Shown here piece after piece: positions 10,457-22,350 of a stretch of DNA of 36,040 nucleotides. The translations under genes were made by a program, and so were the position numbers. Position 1 is the first letter of the stretch. The number at the start of each line of letters is the position of its first letter. Source of the stretch: Basidiobolus heterosporus B8920 (lineage: Eukaryota > Basidiobolomycota > Basidiobolomycetes > Basidiobolales > Basidiobolaceae); NCBI GenBank assembly GCA_000697455.1, contig JNET01029009.1, positions 1 through 36,040 of the forward strand. The letters are read 5' to 3'. Below the pieces are notes generated by a model. The model did no database searches and was not told the origin of the DNA. It worked only from the letters and a program-made list of their open reading frames with translations.

Positions 10457-10819
10457 AGATTTCATACACCCAGTATTTATCACCTTTATCTATTTGATAT
10501 TTTGCATTTGATATTTAGTTAACACTCATCGACCATGTTTGCTCGGCATTTACGGAGGTATCAGGATAGCTCTAGGTCTGTATAATCATGGCAGTATTAC
10601 AATTAGATGATTAATGCTAGTAAACAATAAGAACTAGATGGTTAAAATTGGAGTTTTTAAGCACCGTTCTAGATGTCGGATTAAATTCGATGAGGTAGGG
10701 AAATCAGGAATTTTTAGAAAAAATTCTGACTTTCAACCCAACATTTCCCATCTATCCTAACTACTGACAGTCCATTGGGGCAGTACTCTAACTCTTCCAC
10801 CGATTTGAATTCCCTTACC
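10457..10819. other. Intergenic upstream of MSS51
   Basis: Holds the 3' end of the peptide gene and the MSS51 promoter and 5' UTR. No further gene, repeat or RNA is recognised. Confidence 0.5.
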
Positions 10820-12229
10820 ATGTTTCGCGGAGCAATCAGTCGTATTGCTGTGAATTCACTTAAAGCCGGCTCAAAAAGACTGGTCACCCAAAGATATGTT
10901 GTACCTGCTTTATCTCGAGAGTTAAGCATGAAGACATGGTTTGCTCGTAAAACACAACCCTTCGAGAAGAATAAGCCCATTTTGTCCCAAGACAATCTTT
11001 TTCACCCTTTGTCGAAATCGCCCATAAAAGAAATCGGTGAACGAGGCTTACTCATCAATAAATATGGTGTATGTCCAGTTTGTGAAGAACAGCATGAACA
11101 CAAACATCCAACCTACGAATGTCCTGATTGTGGCTATCCAACCCATTGTTCCGAAGCACATTATCAGCAAAATAAGGCTGAGCACGAGAAGGTGTGCAAA
11201 ATGCTGAGAGATGCGAATGAGGATGAACACGACCTACGTTCTGGTAGAATCATGAAGGAGTTTGAATTCCCAAGTAAGGATACCGAAGTTCCCATTTTCA
11301 TATAGTTGATTCATGTATCACTGCTAAATTCTCTGATAAATAGCTGGCCAACCTCTCGATGAAACTATTAATATGGCCAATTGGGATACTTTCTTCTATA
11401 CTCGTGGTTTCCCCAGTATGGACAGCGAAAGATCGATGCGTCACATTACAAAGCTTTTAACGTACCCAATTACCATTGGTTCGATTCTTCATCCTTCAAG
11501 CCCATACAAGCTAGGCGATGTCCTTACGAATGAGGGATTGAAGTCGCTCACTGGTAATCTACTTGTTTAATTGTAATTCATTTAGGTAGTGTAGCTAATC
11601 ACTTTACCTTAGCAATCCGTAATACCATGAACATCCAGCAGATTGGGAAGAAGGTCAAGGGGCCAACAGAGACTATCCGAGTGTTCATCTTGGGAGCAAG
11701 AGCTGAATCTCAGCTTCCGTCTCACATTTACAACCAGATAACATACCTTTTCCCTGAAACTGCATTCCATCTGTACTTCGTAGGACCTGAGGCGGTTCCA
11801 CCCAATATGCAAGCTGGCACCAACAACTGCAATGCCAGACTTTCTCTCACTTACGAAAATACGGTCTATCATGAATACTTCCCTCAAGTAGCACCATTCG
11901 ATCCCTACACTGATATATTCTTCTTATTCAGTCCGGGAATCGGCCAACCTGATTCCAGAGAACTCTGGAAGCCATCTATCAGTAAGCTCCTGGAAACCAA
12001 GTGCCCCATCTTCATTACCTCTTTCGATGAGCAAGACATGAACTCAGATGTTCAGGCACTTAAGGAAGATCATGTTGATGACATTGACTGGTTGATGAAG
12101 CCTACTAAGAATATTTTCCGAAGCTTAAAGTACGACATAAATCCAGAGGATGTACGAGTTGGTATCAACGCTAATTGGGGAATTTACGCCATCAGAGGCA
12201 AGAAGTACGAAGTAACTCACTCCGAGTAA
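10820..12229 (+). CDS. MSS51: Mitochondrial zinc-finger protein Mss51 homologue
   Basis: In yeast Mss51 activates translation of mitochondrial COX1 mRNA and chaperones new Cox1, coupling cytochrome oxidase assembly to synthesis. Predicted 426 residues in three exons: 10820-11273, 11344-11553, 11613-12229. MFRGAISRIAVNSLKAGSKR is a basic, amphipathic mitochondrial presequence, which is why the ATG at 10820 was chosen. The MYND-like zinc finger starts at Cys85: CPVC, then CPDCGYPTHC, HYQQNKAEHEKVC. Both CPVC and CPDC are Cys-Pro motifs of the kind implicated in heme sensing in yeast Mss51. Exon 2 holds the family core NMANWDTFFYTRGFPSMDSE and RHITKLLTYPITIGS; exon 3 begins AIRNTMN. It converges on AVL9, with 384 bp between the stop codons. 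Confidence 0.93.
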
Positions 12230-12613
12230 TCACTTCAGGAATTTTCGATTGGTTGATTATACATCTCAGCATATTCCTAGCCATTTAAGAAATAGACAGC
12301 CTTGTATTCATTCGACCCTCAAACTCCACTCCTTAGTATCTTTCATGTCTTCGTTCTCATTACTTTTGACCGATTTCTTCGCCTTTCACGAACAAATGTC
12401 AATCATGTCTTGAAAAAATGCATTCAAAAAAATCTCATTTATTTCAAAAAAAATGGGGATTTTTCACAATCGTTCATCACAAAAATCATCCATACTAAAT
12501 GAATACCTAAACAATTTAAGATCACTAACGATATGTTTGAGGGAAGCTGGGTACATTATTTGATCGATAGTCCAGTGGAGAAGAGGGATGAGGCGAGGAT
12601 AGAAAGAGGCTGG
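12230..12613. other. Convergent 3' intergenic region
   Basis: Lies between the stop codons of MSS51 (plus) and AVL9 (minus), so it holds both 3' UTRs. It is AT-rich with poly-A and poly-T runs near 12415-12470. No gene is recognised. Confidence 0.55.
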
Positions 12614-15523
12614 TTATTTTGTCTCTTGAGAGGTCGATTTGCTTTTCTATGAATACAGCAGAATTTTTGAGTTGAATTTTCTTCGTCGAAGATTCAAGTT
12701 GGAGAAATTACCTCGGACGATTCTCTTCTATGGAAAAGTGAACTAAGTGCGGAAAGACTAGATTGTTTCTCTGATGTCTCTGTTTCCTCTCTCATACTAC
12801 TCGTTTCAGAACCACTTTCTGTGAAGGAGTTGTTGAATAGATAGGAATAATACAAGGGTTATGCTCATACTAGCTACCTGAAGAATTCCGATCATAGAGC
12901 CCCTCTAAATGATTTTTCTGAAATTAGTGGCTAAACACGTAGAACGGTTACTCTGAAAGATGACATACCAACAGCCTTAGAGAACCTCTCTGATCCACTG
13001 AAAACTGCTTTAGCAATAGTACCAGTAATGGGGCCAAGGTCCAAATGCAAATCATATAAACTACTATTAGTGGAGAACAGATACAATGGACAGGGTAAAT
13101 AACTTGGAAAATTGTGATAAAGTGTTAAAATAAGCAAAAAGTGATTTCTCATTACTTTGATATCTTTCGTTGCATATCGTCGATTGTACTTCCACCTTGG
13201 CCGGGATGCCTAAAGATTGTGAAGAGTTGAGATCAACAGTGTCTTTCATGAATAGGTCGGTACTATCATACCTTGGCTCGATGATAGAAATATACTCGGG
13301 CATCATCTGAGCTTTCCAAATCTCATAGTTCTTGGTCTCGATCCACTGGTTCACCCAACTCTCGTTGAACTCTTTGATCTGTACTTTTTCTACATTGGTC
13401 GCAAAAAGCGAAGCGGTTAGGGTTGGTTGTTTTCTTTGTCAGTGTCAGCAGCTAAATATACCGGTTCCGTCAGTGACTGAGACCACTTCAAAAGATCCAT
13501 ACTCATCTCCCATTTCAGCGTAATAAACACTAGACAAGAAAGCCAACAGGTAATTTTCAAATTTGCCACGGATATACTCGTCACTCCCTTCGTATTCTGG
13601 TGCTGAAAAGGCCAATATTTCAGAATGAGTGGATCAAACACGAAGTCAAAGGTTCTTGAGAATTTACCATTTTTATCGTAGAAGTAGTTTACTGACTGAA
13701 GGATTTCATCCATGAATCGTTTATCCGACGATGTCAGCTCAATCATATCGGCAATGTCTCGGTCGTTATAGCTAATAGCTCCTTTCTCGATCTGTATCAT
13801 TGAAATGAGTTAGTTGTTTGTTAAGTTGAGCCGAAACTCAGGAATATTTACATCCACAACGACGTCAATCAAGTTCCGATGCAGCATTTTGAGCACTGCG
13901 TTGCTCTAAAATAACAGAAGGCAATCAGTCAGTATGCCGAAGGAATTAGAGAGAAATGTTGAAATATTTGTACCGTTCCGATAAGAAAAGATCTAGTCTC
14001 ATCTGTTTCAATCATATCCAGCTGCTGCAGCGGGAAATACGGCTGAAAGAAACTTCCCTAAACCGAAAGTCGAGCTTGAGAAGACTGAAACCAATATCAC
14101 CGACCTTGTTGCCGTACCTCATTAAAGATATCCAATGGAAGCGCCATCTTTTCAAAGAATACTTGTCTTTCGTCACTGAAATCATGGGGCGCGGGTTTCT
14201 TTTCTTTTGGTACGCAATCAGCCAATCCACACTCTTGCAAATGGCTCAAAAGTCCTGCTCATATAATCAGATATTGGCACAAGCCTTAGCGATTCTGGGT
14301 CCCATTGCAACTAACCTGGGATCAGTGAAACTAAAGCGTATTGGAACGCACACAAGCTTTCAACTGGATGACCATAGAACATGACCTTCACACGATAGTT
14401 AGATGATGAGTTTAGCTTGTACTGAATCAAATAAGCGCCACTTACACGCTTCTCAAGTAAAAGTAACTTGAATAGAACAAGAGTTTTCGACTTGAACTTT
14501 CTCACCAGATCCTGCAAAGATATCCCTGTGAAATTCAAAGAGGAGAAAGGATCAGCCAACCATTCTCACGATTCCACAATGGAGTCTCTCTGATTACCCA
14601 GGTAAAGAGCCGAACTGGCAACATTGGTGTGAAATTTGGCGCTGAGGCTTTCGTAGAATTGCTTCAAAGAGGATCAAGATGGGGTCAGTGTTGGGACTCC
14701 GTAACCACTAGGTGTGTTCATTTGACCAAAGTCCTTACCACTATGATATCCTTTTGTGTAAAATCTCCTTGATTGAAGTACGCGGCAGTAACTGCCGTCA
14801 ATTGATCTCTGACCGATCCCACTACTGCCTATAGGTTATAGATCGATGTTAGCGACAGTTCACGTGGAAGTAATGATGTGCATACCTGTCTAGTAATTAC
14901 AACCACCGCTTTCTGGACAGTGGCGCGTGTTATATCTGAAGTTCGATTTTTCACTTTCTAATAAAAAGTAGTGAAAAAACGGAGGTTTAGTGTACAGCAG
15001 CAGCATACATCGCAAGATATCAACAAACTCGACTAACCGAAGCCTCTATTTGTCGAAAACAAGAAATTCCAAATAGAGTTCTATTGGAGAAAGGGTAGTC
15101 GATCTTCCGTCTGATAGGTGGTAAATGAAAATAACAGATTTGTTGTTCGTTGAGGTGTGCACCATCTTAAGGTACCATAAATTCGAGAAGGTTTTGAAGT
15201 TGATGAGCCTTAAATTGACGTGTTTTTTTTGGAACAGGACTATTACCAGGTAAAGCTAAAAAGGGCAGAAATACCCACTCATTTGGAACTTTGGGAAAAC
15301 CTGCCTCTGTATGTAACTCTGTGTCTTCAGTAAAGCAGGGCAAGGGTGGATGGGCAAATTCCACGATAGGTCCAAGCTGATGATGGCTAGTTTACATTGC
15401 AAAGAATCAGCATTCTGTCTATGATAAACTAAGGTTGAATCGTACTAACAAAGCAACAACTAATACATGAGCTACTATCGGTAGTTCTTCTTCCTCCACC
15501 ATATTGGAAGGTTTATTAGACAT
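12614..15523 (-). CDS. AVL9: Late secretory pathway protein Avl9 (DENN-like)
   Basis: Avl9 proteins act in exocytic vesicle traffic from the Golgi and belong to the DENN-related group. Predicted 561 residues in 19 exons: 15523-15446, 15376-15247, 15165-15038, 14957-14886, 14828-14739, 14661-14598, 14525-14446, 14385-14316, 14254-14118, 14057-13974, 13905-13852, 13791-13668, 13602-13462, 13389-13272, 13209-13156, 13063-12969, 12904-12878, 12818-12712, 12646-12614. Family landmarks in order: HVLVVALLLGPIVEFAHPPL, EWVFLPFLALPDGAHLNEQQ, LFGISCFRQIEA, DITRATVQKAVVV, ISLQDLVRKFKSKTLVLFK, KVMFYGHPVE and FFQPYFPLQQ. Later come APEYEGSDEYIRGKFENYLL and NQWIETKNYEIWKAQ. The tail is Ser/Glu-rich and probably disordered. 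Every phase closes, and many exons are under 100 nt. No membrane segment is seen, so it is likely cytosolic or peripheral. Confidence 0.93.
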
Positions 15524-15882
15524 AAGGGAAGTGTTTTTGTTACTAGTATCCCTTAAGTAAATGAAGATGAATAGAAGTCAGTCATGATATGCTCAATGCT
15601 ATTCACCTACTGATTACCAGCCGAAACCTGACGCACAGATCCAATTTTATGCAGGATAATTAACCAAATTCGTTAAAAATATGTAACAAAATGATGACAG
15701 GGGATTGGAATATGGAAATCAATGAGAATATGAAATATACGAACGAAATTACACCCCCCTGCCACTAACCTCGACGATCCTGAACAAAACTGAGTGAAAT
15801 GCCACCAGATAACACTCTCTTTCCGTGTGGAGAATCCTCTCGCCTTTCGTCTTTAGGAATTCATCTTCAGAAATAAAGCACC
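15524..15882. other. Divergent promoter between AVL9 and RPS15
   Basis: About 360 bp separate the two start codons, which point away from each other, so the region should carry both promoters. No telo-box, TATA box or other convincing site was picked out. A minus-strand frame covering 15749-15997 overlaps the RPS15 start and is taken as chance. Confidence 0.55.
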
Positions 15883-16528
15883 ATGGTAAGGCAGGCAATT
15901 CAATCTTTATGCAAGTGGGAAACTTGTGGGAACAAAGCTGAACCACACCAATTAGACTAGTTAGAGGTTTCCCAGTCAAACATCGAATCAATAGCACAAT
16001 TCATCCATCACTTAATTGACAACACGGCATCCCTCCAAATCATTGAGATCCAATTTAACCTGTATTTTCTCCTAGGCTGACCAAGACGCCCAACAAAATG
16101 TTGAACTTAAGAAGAAAAGAACTTTCCGTAAGTACTCTTACCGTGGTGTTGACCTCGATCAACTCTTAGACTTATCCAGTGAACAATTTATGGAGCTTGT
16201 TCACTGCCGTGCTCGCAGAAAGTTCAACCGTGGCCTTAAGCGCAAGCCCATGGGTCTTATCAAGAAGTTGAGAAAGGCCAAGACTGAGGCTCCTGCTAAT
16301 GAGAAGCCCGAAGTTGTTAAGACCCACCTTCGTAACATGATCATTGTCCCTGAAATGATCGGTTCCGTTGTTGGTGTTTACAACGGGAAGACTTTCAACC
16401 AAGTTGAAATCAAGCCTGAGATGATCGGTCACTATCTTGGTGAATTCTCTATCACTTACAAGCCCGTCAAGCACGGTCGTCCCGGTATTGGTGCCACCAA
16501 CTCCTCCCGTTTCGTTCCCCTCAAATAA
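15883..16528 (+). CDS. RPS15: 40S ribosomal protein S15 (uS19)
   Basis: A component of the small ribosomal subunit head. Predicted 151 residues, the usual family length. Exon 1 is only the start codon (15883-15885), followed by a 190-nt intron with GTAAGG donor and CCTAG acceptor. Exon 2 (16076-16528) continues [32 protein letters not shown] and [16 protein letters not shown]. The conserved C-terminal block is [19 protein letters not shown], then [18 protein letters not shown] and [17 protein letters not shown]. Without the first exon there is no ATG in frame at the right place, so the split is needed. The intron is longer than most others here, as is usual for 5'-proximal ribosomal protein introns. 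Codon use in exon 2 is C-rich at third positions, consistent with high expression. Confidence 0.95.
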
Positions 16529-16746
16529 ATTGATAGTTACGTTACTGGTGCCAACTGGTATACCACCCTTAATCCTAAGGACTCCGTTAGAGATTGATAC
16601 ACCCATTTAATTCCCTACTATGGTCTGCTTGTATCAAATAAAAATGTTAGGGTTGGGTACTCGACAAGCAAACCGTCCTTTCTAATGATTTATTTAGCAT
16701 ATGTAAATACAATTAAGGGAATTTCATGGGTAAACTCAACTACTGC

Positions 16747-18010
16747 CTATGTCGAAGTGACTCTCTTCTGGCTTTGATGTTGTGCAACGTACTCTTTCAA
16801 TTTGTCCCCGCCAAATACCATACAAGTCTAGGGAAAAGAAAGCTTAGTTTGTAATAACGAAGATCAAGCAATCTCTATCTATTCACTTACTGTCAAGTAA
16901 ACGCTAAGTCCTATTCTGGGTGTAACTCCACGATAGAACCCTTTGAATCCATTTCGCTGGTAGATATATTTGGCAGTCGTCCAAATATTTAGTTTTTCTG
17001 GTCTATCCACTGCCTTGGCTTGACTTTGCATCTCAACGCGGATTACCTCGATAGGCTGATTCCAGCAAGCCAGCGCACCACCAACAACTGAGGCTAAAGG
17101 GTTGAAACCATATTAGCTTACAATCGAAAGCTACCGAGTGAACTTCTGCATTCACTTACAGAGGATTTTTTCGGAATTCGTTAAAGCTCTATTTTTATCG
17201 TTCCGACGGATCAGGGACTCGGTGATACGAGAGATACCTAGTTTTTCAAAGGTTCTCGGATTAGTCAACCTAAAGAGCAACCTGACTCGTTTTATACTTC
17301 CAACTCACCAAATCTAGAGCCCCAGTTTGTCATTTGACGAAGTGCTACCGCCGAAACACCCTTATTTAGACCAACAATACCTTCCCGTTTAAAGATGTTG
17401 TAAGCTATTTCAAGAGAAGAGGATTTGGCTCCAGGGTTCTTTTGTCTGGTAACTTCAACGGTCTTCATGAAAGTGCAGAAACCCATGGTAGTGTATGCTT
17501 GAAAGACACCTCCACTCATACCACCAAGGATACCACTAACTACCGGAGAAGCACCTAACTTGCGACAATGATATTCTATTTCGGAAGAGGCAAACAACAA
17601 CACGCCACCTTTAGTGGAGGCTTCAATCCAAGCCCACTGAAAGTTACGTAACAAGAAACGAATATATTGAATACATATGTCAGAAAGACCATGCAAAAGA
17701 AAACGCTACGAACTGGGATAAGTCCTTGGTAAAAACCAGCAATTCCGCCACGTTGGTAGATTCTCTTTAAAGAAATAGGGAGTGAGTCTTGTCTATGTGC
17801 TAATACCCCGGAAAGAACGGCCCTTGTTAGCTAAAGGAATACTGGTAGCACAAGAAAACTGGAATACAAACCGGCCATATGAGTCTTGATTACTTCGAAT
17901 GGTTGGCCCAACGTTGACACCTCAAAAGTTTGAATAAGGGCACCCAGGCCGATATTGGTCCATGAGATAGGCTTCTTTGTAGGAGGGTTGTTCACTGTAG
18001 TAGCAGTCAT
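16747..18010 (-). CDS. YHM2: Mitochondrial citrate/oxoglutarate carrier Yhm2
   Basis: An inner-membrane carrier that exchanges citrate for 2-oxoglutarate and so supports cytosolic NADPH and acetyl units. Predicted 304 residues in six exons: 18010-17872, 17799-17714, 17636-17309, 17237-17160, 17093-16891, 16827-16747. Three mitochondrial-carrier repeats are visible. The first has GQPFEVIKTHMAAHRQD, the second the proline-free YTTMGFCTFMKTVEVTRQ, and the third ACWNQPIEVIRVEMQSQ. The altered second signature is characteristic of Yhm2 and argues against other carriers. GFYQGLIPWAWIEASTKGG and MTNWGSRFGISRITESLI also fit. The ATG at 18010 is chosen over an upstream in-frame codon because MTATTVNNPPTKKPISW matches the family start. 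It converges on RPS15 (218 bp between stops). Confidence 0.93.
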
Positions 18011-19447
18011 GATGGTTTGCACTTCTCGATAATCAGAGAGTGCAAGTAGTGATGGTCGCGTGTAAGCCAAGAAAAGAGTAGATCATTGATTTCGGAAATG
18101 GGAATAGTATGTAAACATTAAACCACCATAGAATCACAACAACTACATTCTGGTTTTTGGATATATGTATCAATGCTGATCTTAGAAAATCTGGTAAATC
18201 GGGCAAATCATCACTTTTCGGGGTAATCAGTGGCTACGGGAAATCAACTGATTGGTTGTCTAACTAGGATTTTTCCAATGGAAATACATTTCTTTGGATT
18301 CTACTCGCAAACGTTTTCCCTCATTGTCACCAGTCGCACTTTATGTGGGATTTTGCGTGCTCGCCTGTATTTCCTGTATCCGACTCTGGATGCTTGTATA
18401 ATAAATAATATGGATGCTTGTATAATAAATAATATGGATGCTTGTATAATTTAGTAAATACACACCATATCTCATGGTTTAAGGTAGGTGATGTCTACAC
18501 CTGACCCATCCATATCTGACAATCAGGTATATCTGATTCGGCCTGACTCATGTGACTTGGATTTCCAAATCAATCTTTCACCATGACCAAATAATCCTAA
18601 GTTACCCCTGAGAATACTGGCCTGACCTCCTTAACGAGTCATTTAAAACAAAGGTTAAACTAAGTTAACCAACCTTAACCCCCAACCTCTGAACCAACAG
18701 GTATAAAGATCAAGATCTAATCTGATGCTATAGGCAAGTGAACTAATCTCAGTACCATTAAATGTCGCACTTACTCTTGTTCTCACTCTAGCACTCTCTC
18801 ATTGAACTTGGTATTACCTGACTGATGTTTCGAGGAAACTGCGAAATTGCTTGAATATCGACAAGAACAGAGTACATTGGGATGTGACAATACAATACTA
18901 ACAATACTTTAATTTTGAGTGGTTGTTTGTGATAGAATTTCAATGACATGTGATAAAAAGTATTTAGGCAAGTTTGAAAGTAAAAACGAAGCAGTTGTAT
19001 AGATGAAATAGCCAGCGTCAATGCTGTGAATCAAAAACTAGATGTTGGGAGGAAATATAACAGCTATGAAGTTCATCAAAAAGGAGATATTCTTACCACA
19101 GTGGATGAATAATTATGATACTAGGGGTAGGGGGTAGGCGTAGGAGAGACGGGATAGAAAATGAGTGTGCAGTATGGTTGGCGGTTGTGGGTGTGGATGA
19201 GTGGGTGTGCGTGTGCGTGTGTAGCCAAGAAAAAAGTGGAGTACAAAGAAACAAAATGAAGGGATACTAAATAGACAGGTGGGAAATCTGGGAAGGTTTT
19301 TTGGTTTTTTGTCGATCAAAAAGAGAATACACTAAAAGCGAAGGTTCAAAAAAAAATTCGGGGAAATTAGTAATCGAGGATGTAACATTTAAGACGCAAA
19401 ACTAAATCCAGAATTTGTAGGTACACACGAATAAAGGCAGGGCGAAT
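18011..19447. other. Intergenic between YHM2 start and the Mei2-like gene end
   Basis: About 1.4 kb holding the YHM2 promoter and the 3' UTR of the Mei2-like gene. It contains a 24-bp tandem repeat (18387-18450) and a GT-rich microsatellite (about 19201-19222). No gene is recognised; the small frames are AT-rich and lack domain signals. Confidence 0.55.
18387..18450. repeat. 24-bp tandem repeat, about 2.7 units
   Basis: The unit TGGATGCTTGTATAATAAATAATA starts at 18387, 18411 and 18435; the third copy is partial. The copies are exact, which suggests recent slippage. It lies about 380 bp upstream of the YHM2 start codon. Confidence 0.9.
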
Positions 19448-21076
19448 CTAATTTTTACAAACAAAGTGACCAGCAGCATTGGTTCCAACAGGACCTGAGA
19501 TGGTAAGGCTACCAAATGAACTGTCTAGGGAATCTTCCAATGAGTTAGAAATCCCCGAGTCAGTGTCCGAGTCAAACTCTTGCCAATCCACTTTCCAATC
19601 CACCTTATTCGGAGTCTTGACGCATGCCAGTTGTTGATGCTGAAGGACCATGGTAGAGTTGAATGCATTAAAATCTACTTGTTGTGGAAACATCCGGCCA
19701 GATAATGCCTCCTCCAAGCTCTTTTCGGATTGGTTGGCCAAGGCTCTTCCGGGCAGTGGGAAAGGCTCCTCCATTCCCTTGAGTAAGCCCGAGCTATAGA
19801 AAATCTTTGGACGATAGCTAGGATCTTTATCCATAACACTCGAGTTTCGGAATTTCTCAATGAGGGCCATCTTTCCTTGGATATTGGCATATGAGAGATG
19901 GCAAATCTTGTCCGAATTGAATTTGCTCCACTTGCGTCCAACCCGTTTTTCTATAAATGAGAGTACAGCACTTACATCGATAAAGTTGATGAACGCATAC
20001 CCAACATTACAGTGATTCTTGAAGTCCATGCGTAAATACACGAAATCATATTCGCCTTTATGGGTCTCATCTAAACATTCCAGTAGCATTTTTTGAGTGT
20101 AACGATTGGGAATATTTCGGATCATGAAAGTGGTTCGGTTGTCGTAACCGTGTGCAATTTTCCAGACATCGATTTGGTTACGTGAGGGCACCAGCTTTTC
20201 GTTTGGCTCGGGACTACCGCTATAACCGGCGTTGTTCTGTCTGTTAGGCGGCATACTAATGCTTGGCTGTTGTTGCTGAGGTTTCAAGGGTGAGGCGGAC
20301 CAATTCCAGTTAGGAGAAATATGGTTCTCAACTGGGTGTTGGAATCTGTTGGAATTATACCCAAATGGCGAATATTGGGATGGGTGGGAGAAGGCACCCA
20401 CACTTCTATTGGAGTCCTCGCTGAGAAGACGAAAAGTTGATGCGTAAAGATCAGATTCAAACCCATGGCCGAATTTTGCTGGATTGTTGGACAGTGCATG
20501 AGGGGTAATCGGATTGTGCAAAGGTTCATTCCAGTTCATATTGTTGGGTCGTCGAATTGGTTGACGGTTAACTCCATTATCCGCATTATTCAAACTAACC
20601 GACTTATGATCCAAATGATTAGCAAACTCGTATCCATTGAACAATGGGTCGCTATCGAATAACCTTGACCGCCAATCCTGTTGATGGATAGGAGCATTGG
20701 CCAAGAGCGGTGCTTGAGACCATTGTAAGGTGGTAGCAGGTACAAAGTTTTTGGGTGTTTCGTACGCATTCATATGGTCAGAGGAAGCAGAGAAATTGTC
20801 AAATATCGATTGATTGGGTGAACTGTTTTGGCTACTTTTTCCTTTTTGCTAAAAAAAAGCAAAATGGTCAAATTGATAGTTAATAGCAAGGAGTAAACAA
20901 GGAAACTATACCTGAAGCTGGTCACGGAAAGAATCAGTAAGGCTTCCGGATTCAAGCGGGCTATGGAGGGCTTGTGGCTTGGAAGAGTCAAAATGGTGGT
21001 TGCCCTGAATGGGTGAACTGTTTTCAGCAACTTCTGTGTTGGAAACACTGCTAATGTCGGAGGTGGAAACTAGCAT
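19448..21076 (-). CDS. Mei2-type RNA-binding protein (C-terminal RRM)
   Basis: Predicted 521 residues in two exons: 21076-20912 and 20848-19448. The only recognisable domain is the Mei2 RRM (RRM_2) at roughly residues 290-400: GYDNRTTFMIRNIPNRYTQK, then YDFVYLRMDFKNHCNVGYAF, FIEKRVGRKWSKFNSDK and LSYANIQGKMALIEKFRNSS. In Schizosaccharomyces pombe this domain of Mei2 binds meiRNA and drives entry into meiosis; plant relatives also control development. The N-terminal 280 residues are Asn/Ser/Pro/Gln-rich and probably disordered. The first two RRMs of S. pombe Mei2 are absent, or lie in unrecognised upstream exons. The ATG at 21076 is the first in frame; a TTG lies ten codons upstream. The C-terminus carries a Ser/Asp-rich cluster that may be phosphorylated. 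Confidence 0.88.
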
Positions 21077-22196
21077 GTTATACGGACGGTGCAGAGAAGA
21101 TTGCAAGCAACAGCAAATATTAATAAACGGGATTAAGAGTACAAAGAAAGCACGATAGAAAAAGCAAGTTATGGCTCAAGGACAAGAGAGTCAAAGTAAA
21201 AAGTGAAAACCAAAAATTGGCAAGGGTGAACTCTTTGTAAGAGAGTGATACAATGACAGAGAGCTTTTGTCGCAAAATTCTATTGCAGGTAAAGAAGGTT
21301 ACCCAAAAATCCGAAAGGGGAATAGGCTAACTCGTGATAACAGATTGTGGCGAAAAAAAATTACGGAGCGGTAGGAGATTTTATAGTGGGGAGACAGGTG
21401 GGGGATGTGAATAATCAAAAAATAAGCCGATAGTTATGGTGATAGGAAAGTAGCTGAGAGTAGCTGAAAGTACGTTAATATAAATGACTATAGAAACCGG
21501 ATCATAATAAGCATTCAACTCTATCTCTCCTTGATCATTCATTGATCGGCTAACTTATCTTACTCACTAGCAACGGTGAATAATCGATAATTCTCGATAA
21601 TTGTTGCCCTTCCAAAATAGGTGTGGAACAAAAGAGAATGTAAGAGAAGTGGGGGAATGGAATTGTTTGTTGGCATACAATCTGACTTCGTAATCTGACC
21701 TCGATGGAAGTAAGGAGACGGAATAAGAAAAGGTGCACGAAAAGGAATGCGAATCCAGAACACAACACTGCCAAGTATTTGAGACCAGTCAAATCAGAGA
21801 CTTACGTACATTACTATATTAATTTATATGTACCCAGATCTGATCCTGCGCTGGTAAAAAAGCCCGTTCATTTCTATTGGAATGTTGATTGCTAACCATC
21901 CTGTAGCTCTCGTATTCGAACATAACAAAGGGAAATGGGTGGCCTTGTTGCGAACTGCCAGTACCACCGACAAATAAAACCTGTTTACTGGGAGAGGAGG
22001 TGCGATGCATGGAAGCAATCAATTTAACCATTAAAGGCGCATTATTTGATGGTGTTGTAGGTTAAGGCTCTCTTAGTGGAGGCTGTTTTCCCTGATAAAC
22101 CAGGGGTGAGATAGGAGTTGATTTATTTCTTGGCTAGTGATGTCCGCCGTATACATCTTTGGTAGGATAAAGATGAGAATGGGAGACAGTGATGGG

Positions 22197-22224
22197 GGAG
22201 GGATAGGGATAGGAATAGGGATAG
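22197..22224. repeat. GGGATA-type short tandem repeat
   Basis: Four to five imperfect units of GGGATA or GGAATA in tandem, purine-rich on the plus strand. It resembles degenerate telomeric repeat but is not TTAGGG. Confidence 0.65.
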
Positions 22225-22338
22225 ACTGGACACTAGGGAGGATGGGAGCGCCCCTACTTCCGCTCAGAATGAAGGAGAGTACATATTACTGACACATATT
22301 TCGAACATACATCTCAGGAGTGTGTAGAATATAATGAG

Positions 22339-22350
22339 TAGGGTTAGGTT
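22339..22350 (+). repeat. Telomere-like box upstream of the Mei2-like gene
   Basis: TAGGGTTAGGTT, an isolated telo-box-like element about 1.26 kb upstream of the Mei2-like start codon. Confidence 0.45.

Noticed and set aside
12302-12502. Plus-strand 66-codon frame after MSS51
   Set aside because: Lies in the AT-rich convergent 3' region with poly-A runs; the Lys/Phe-rich translation looks like chance.
16172-16606. Minus-strand 144-codon frame opposite RPS15
   Set aside because: Antisense shadow of a codon-biased ribosomal protein exon; no domain signal and no splice context.
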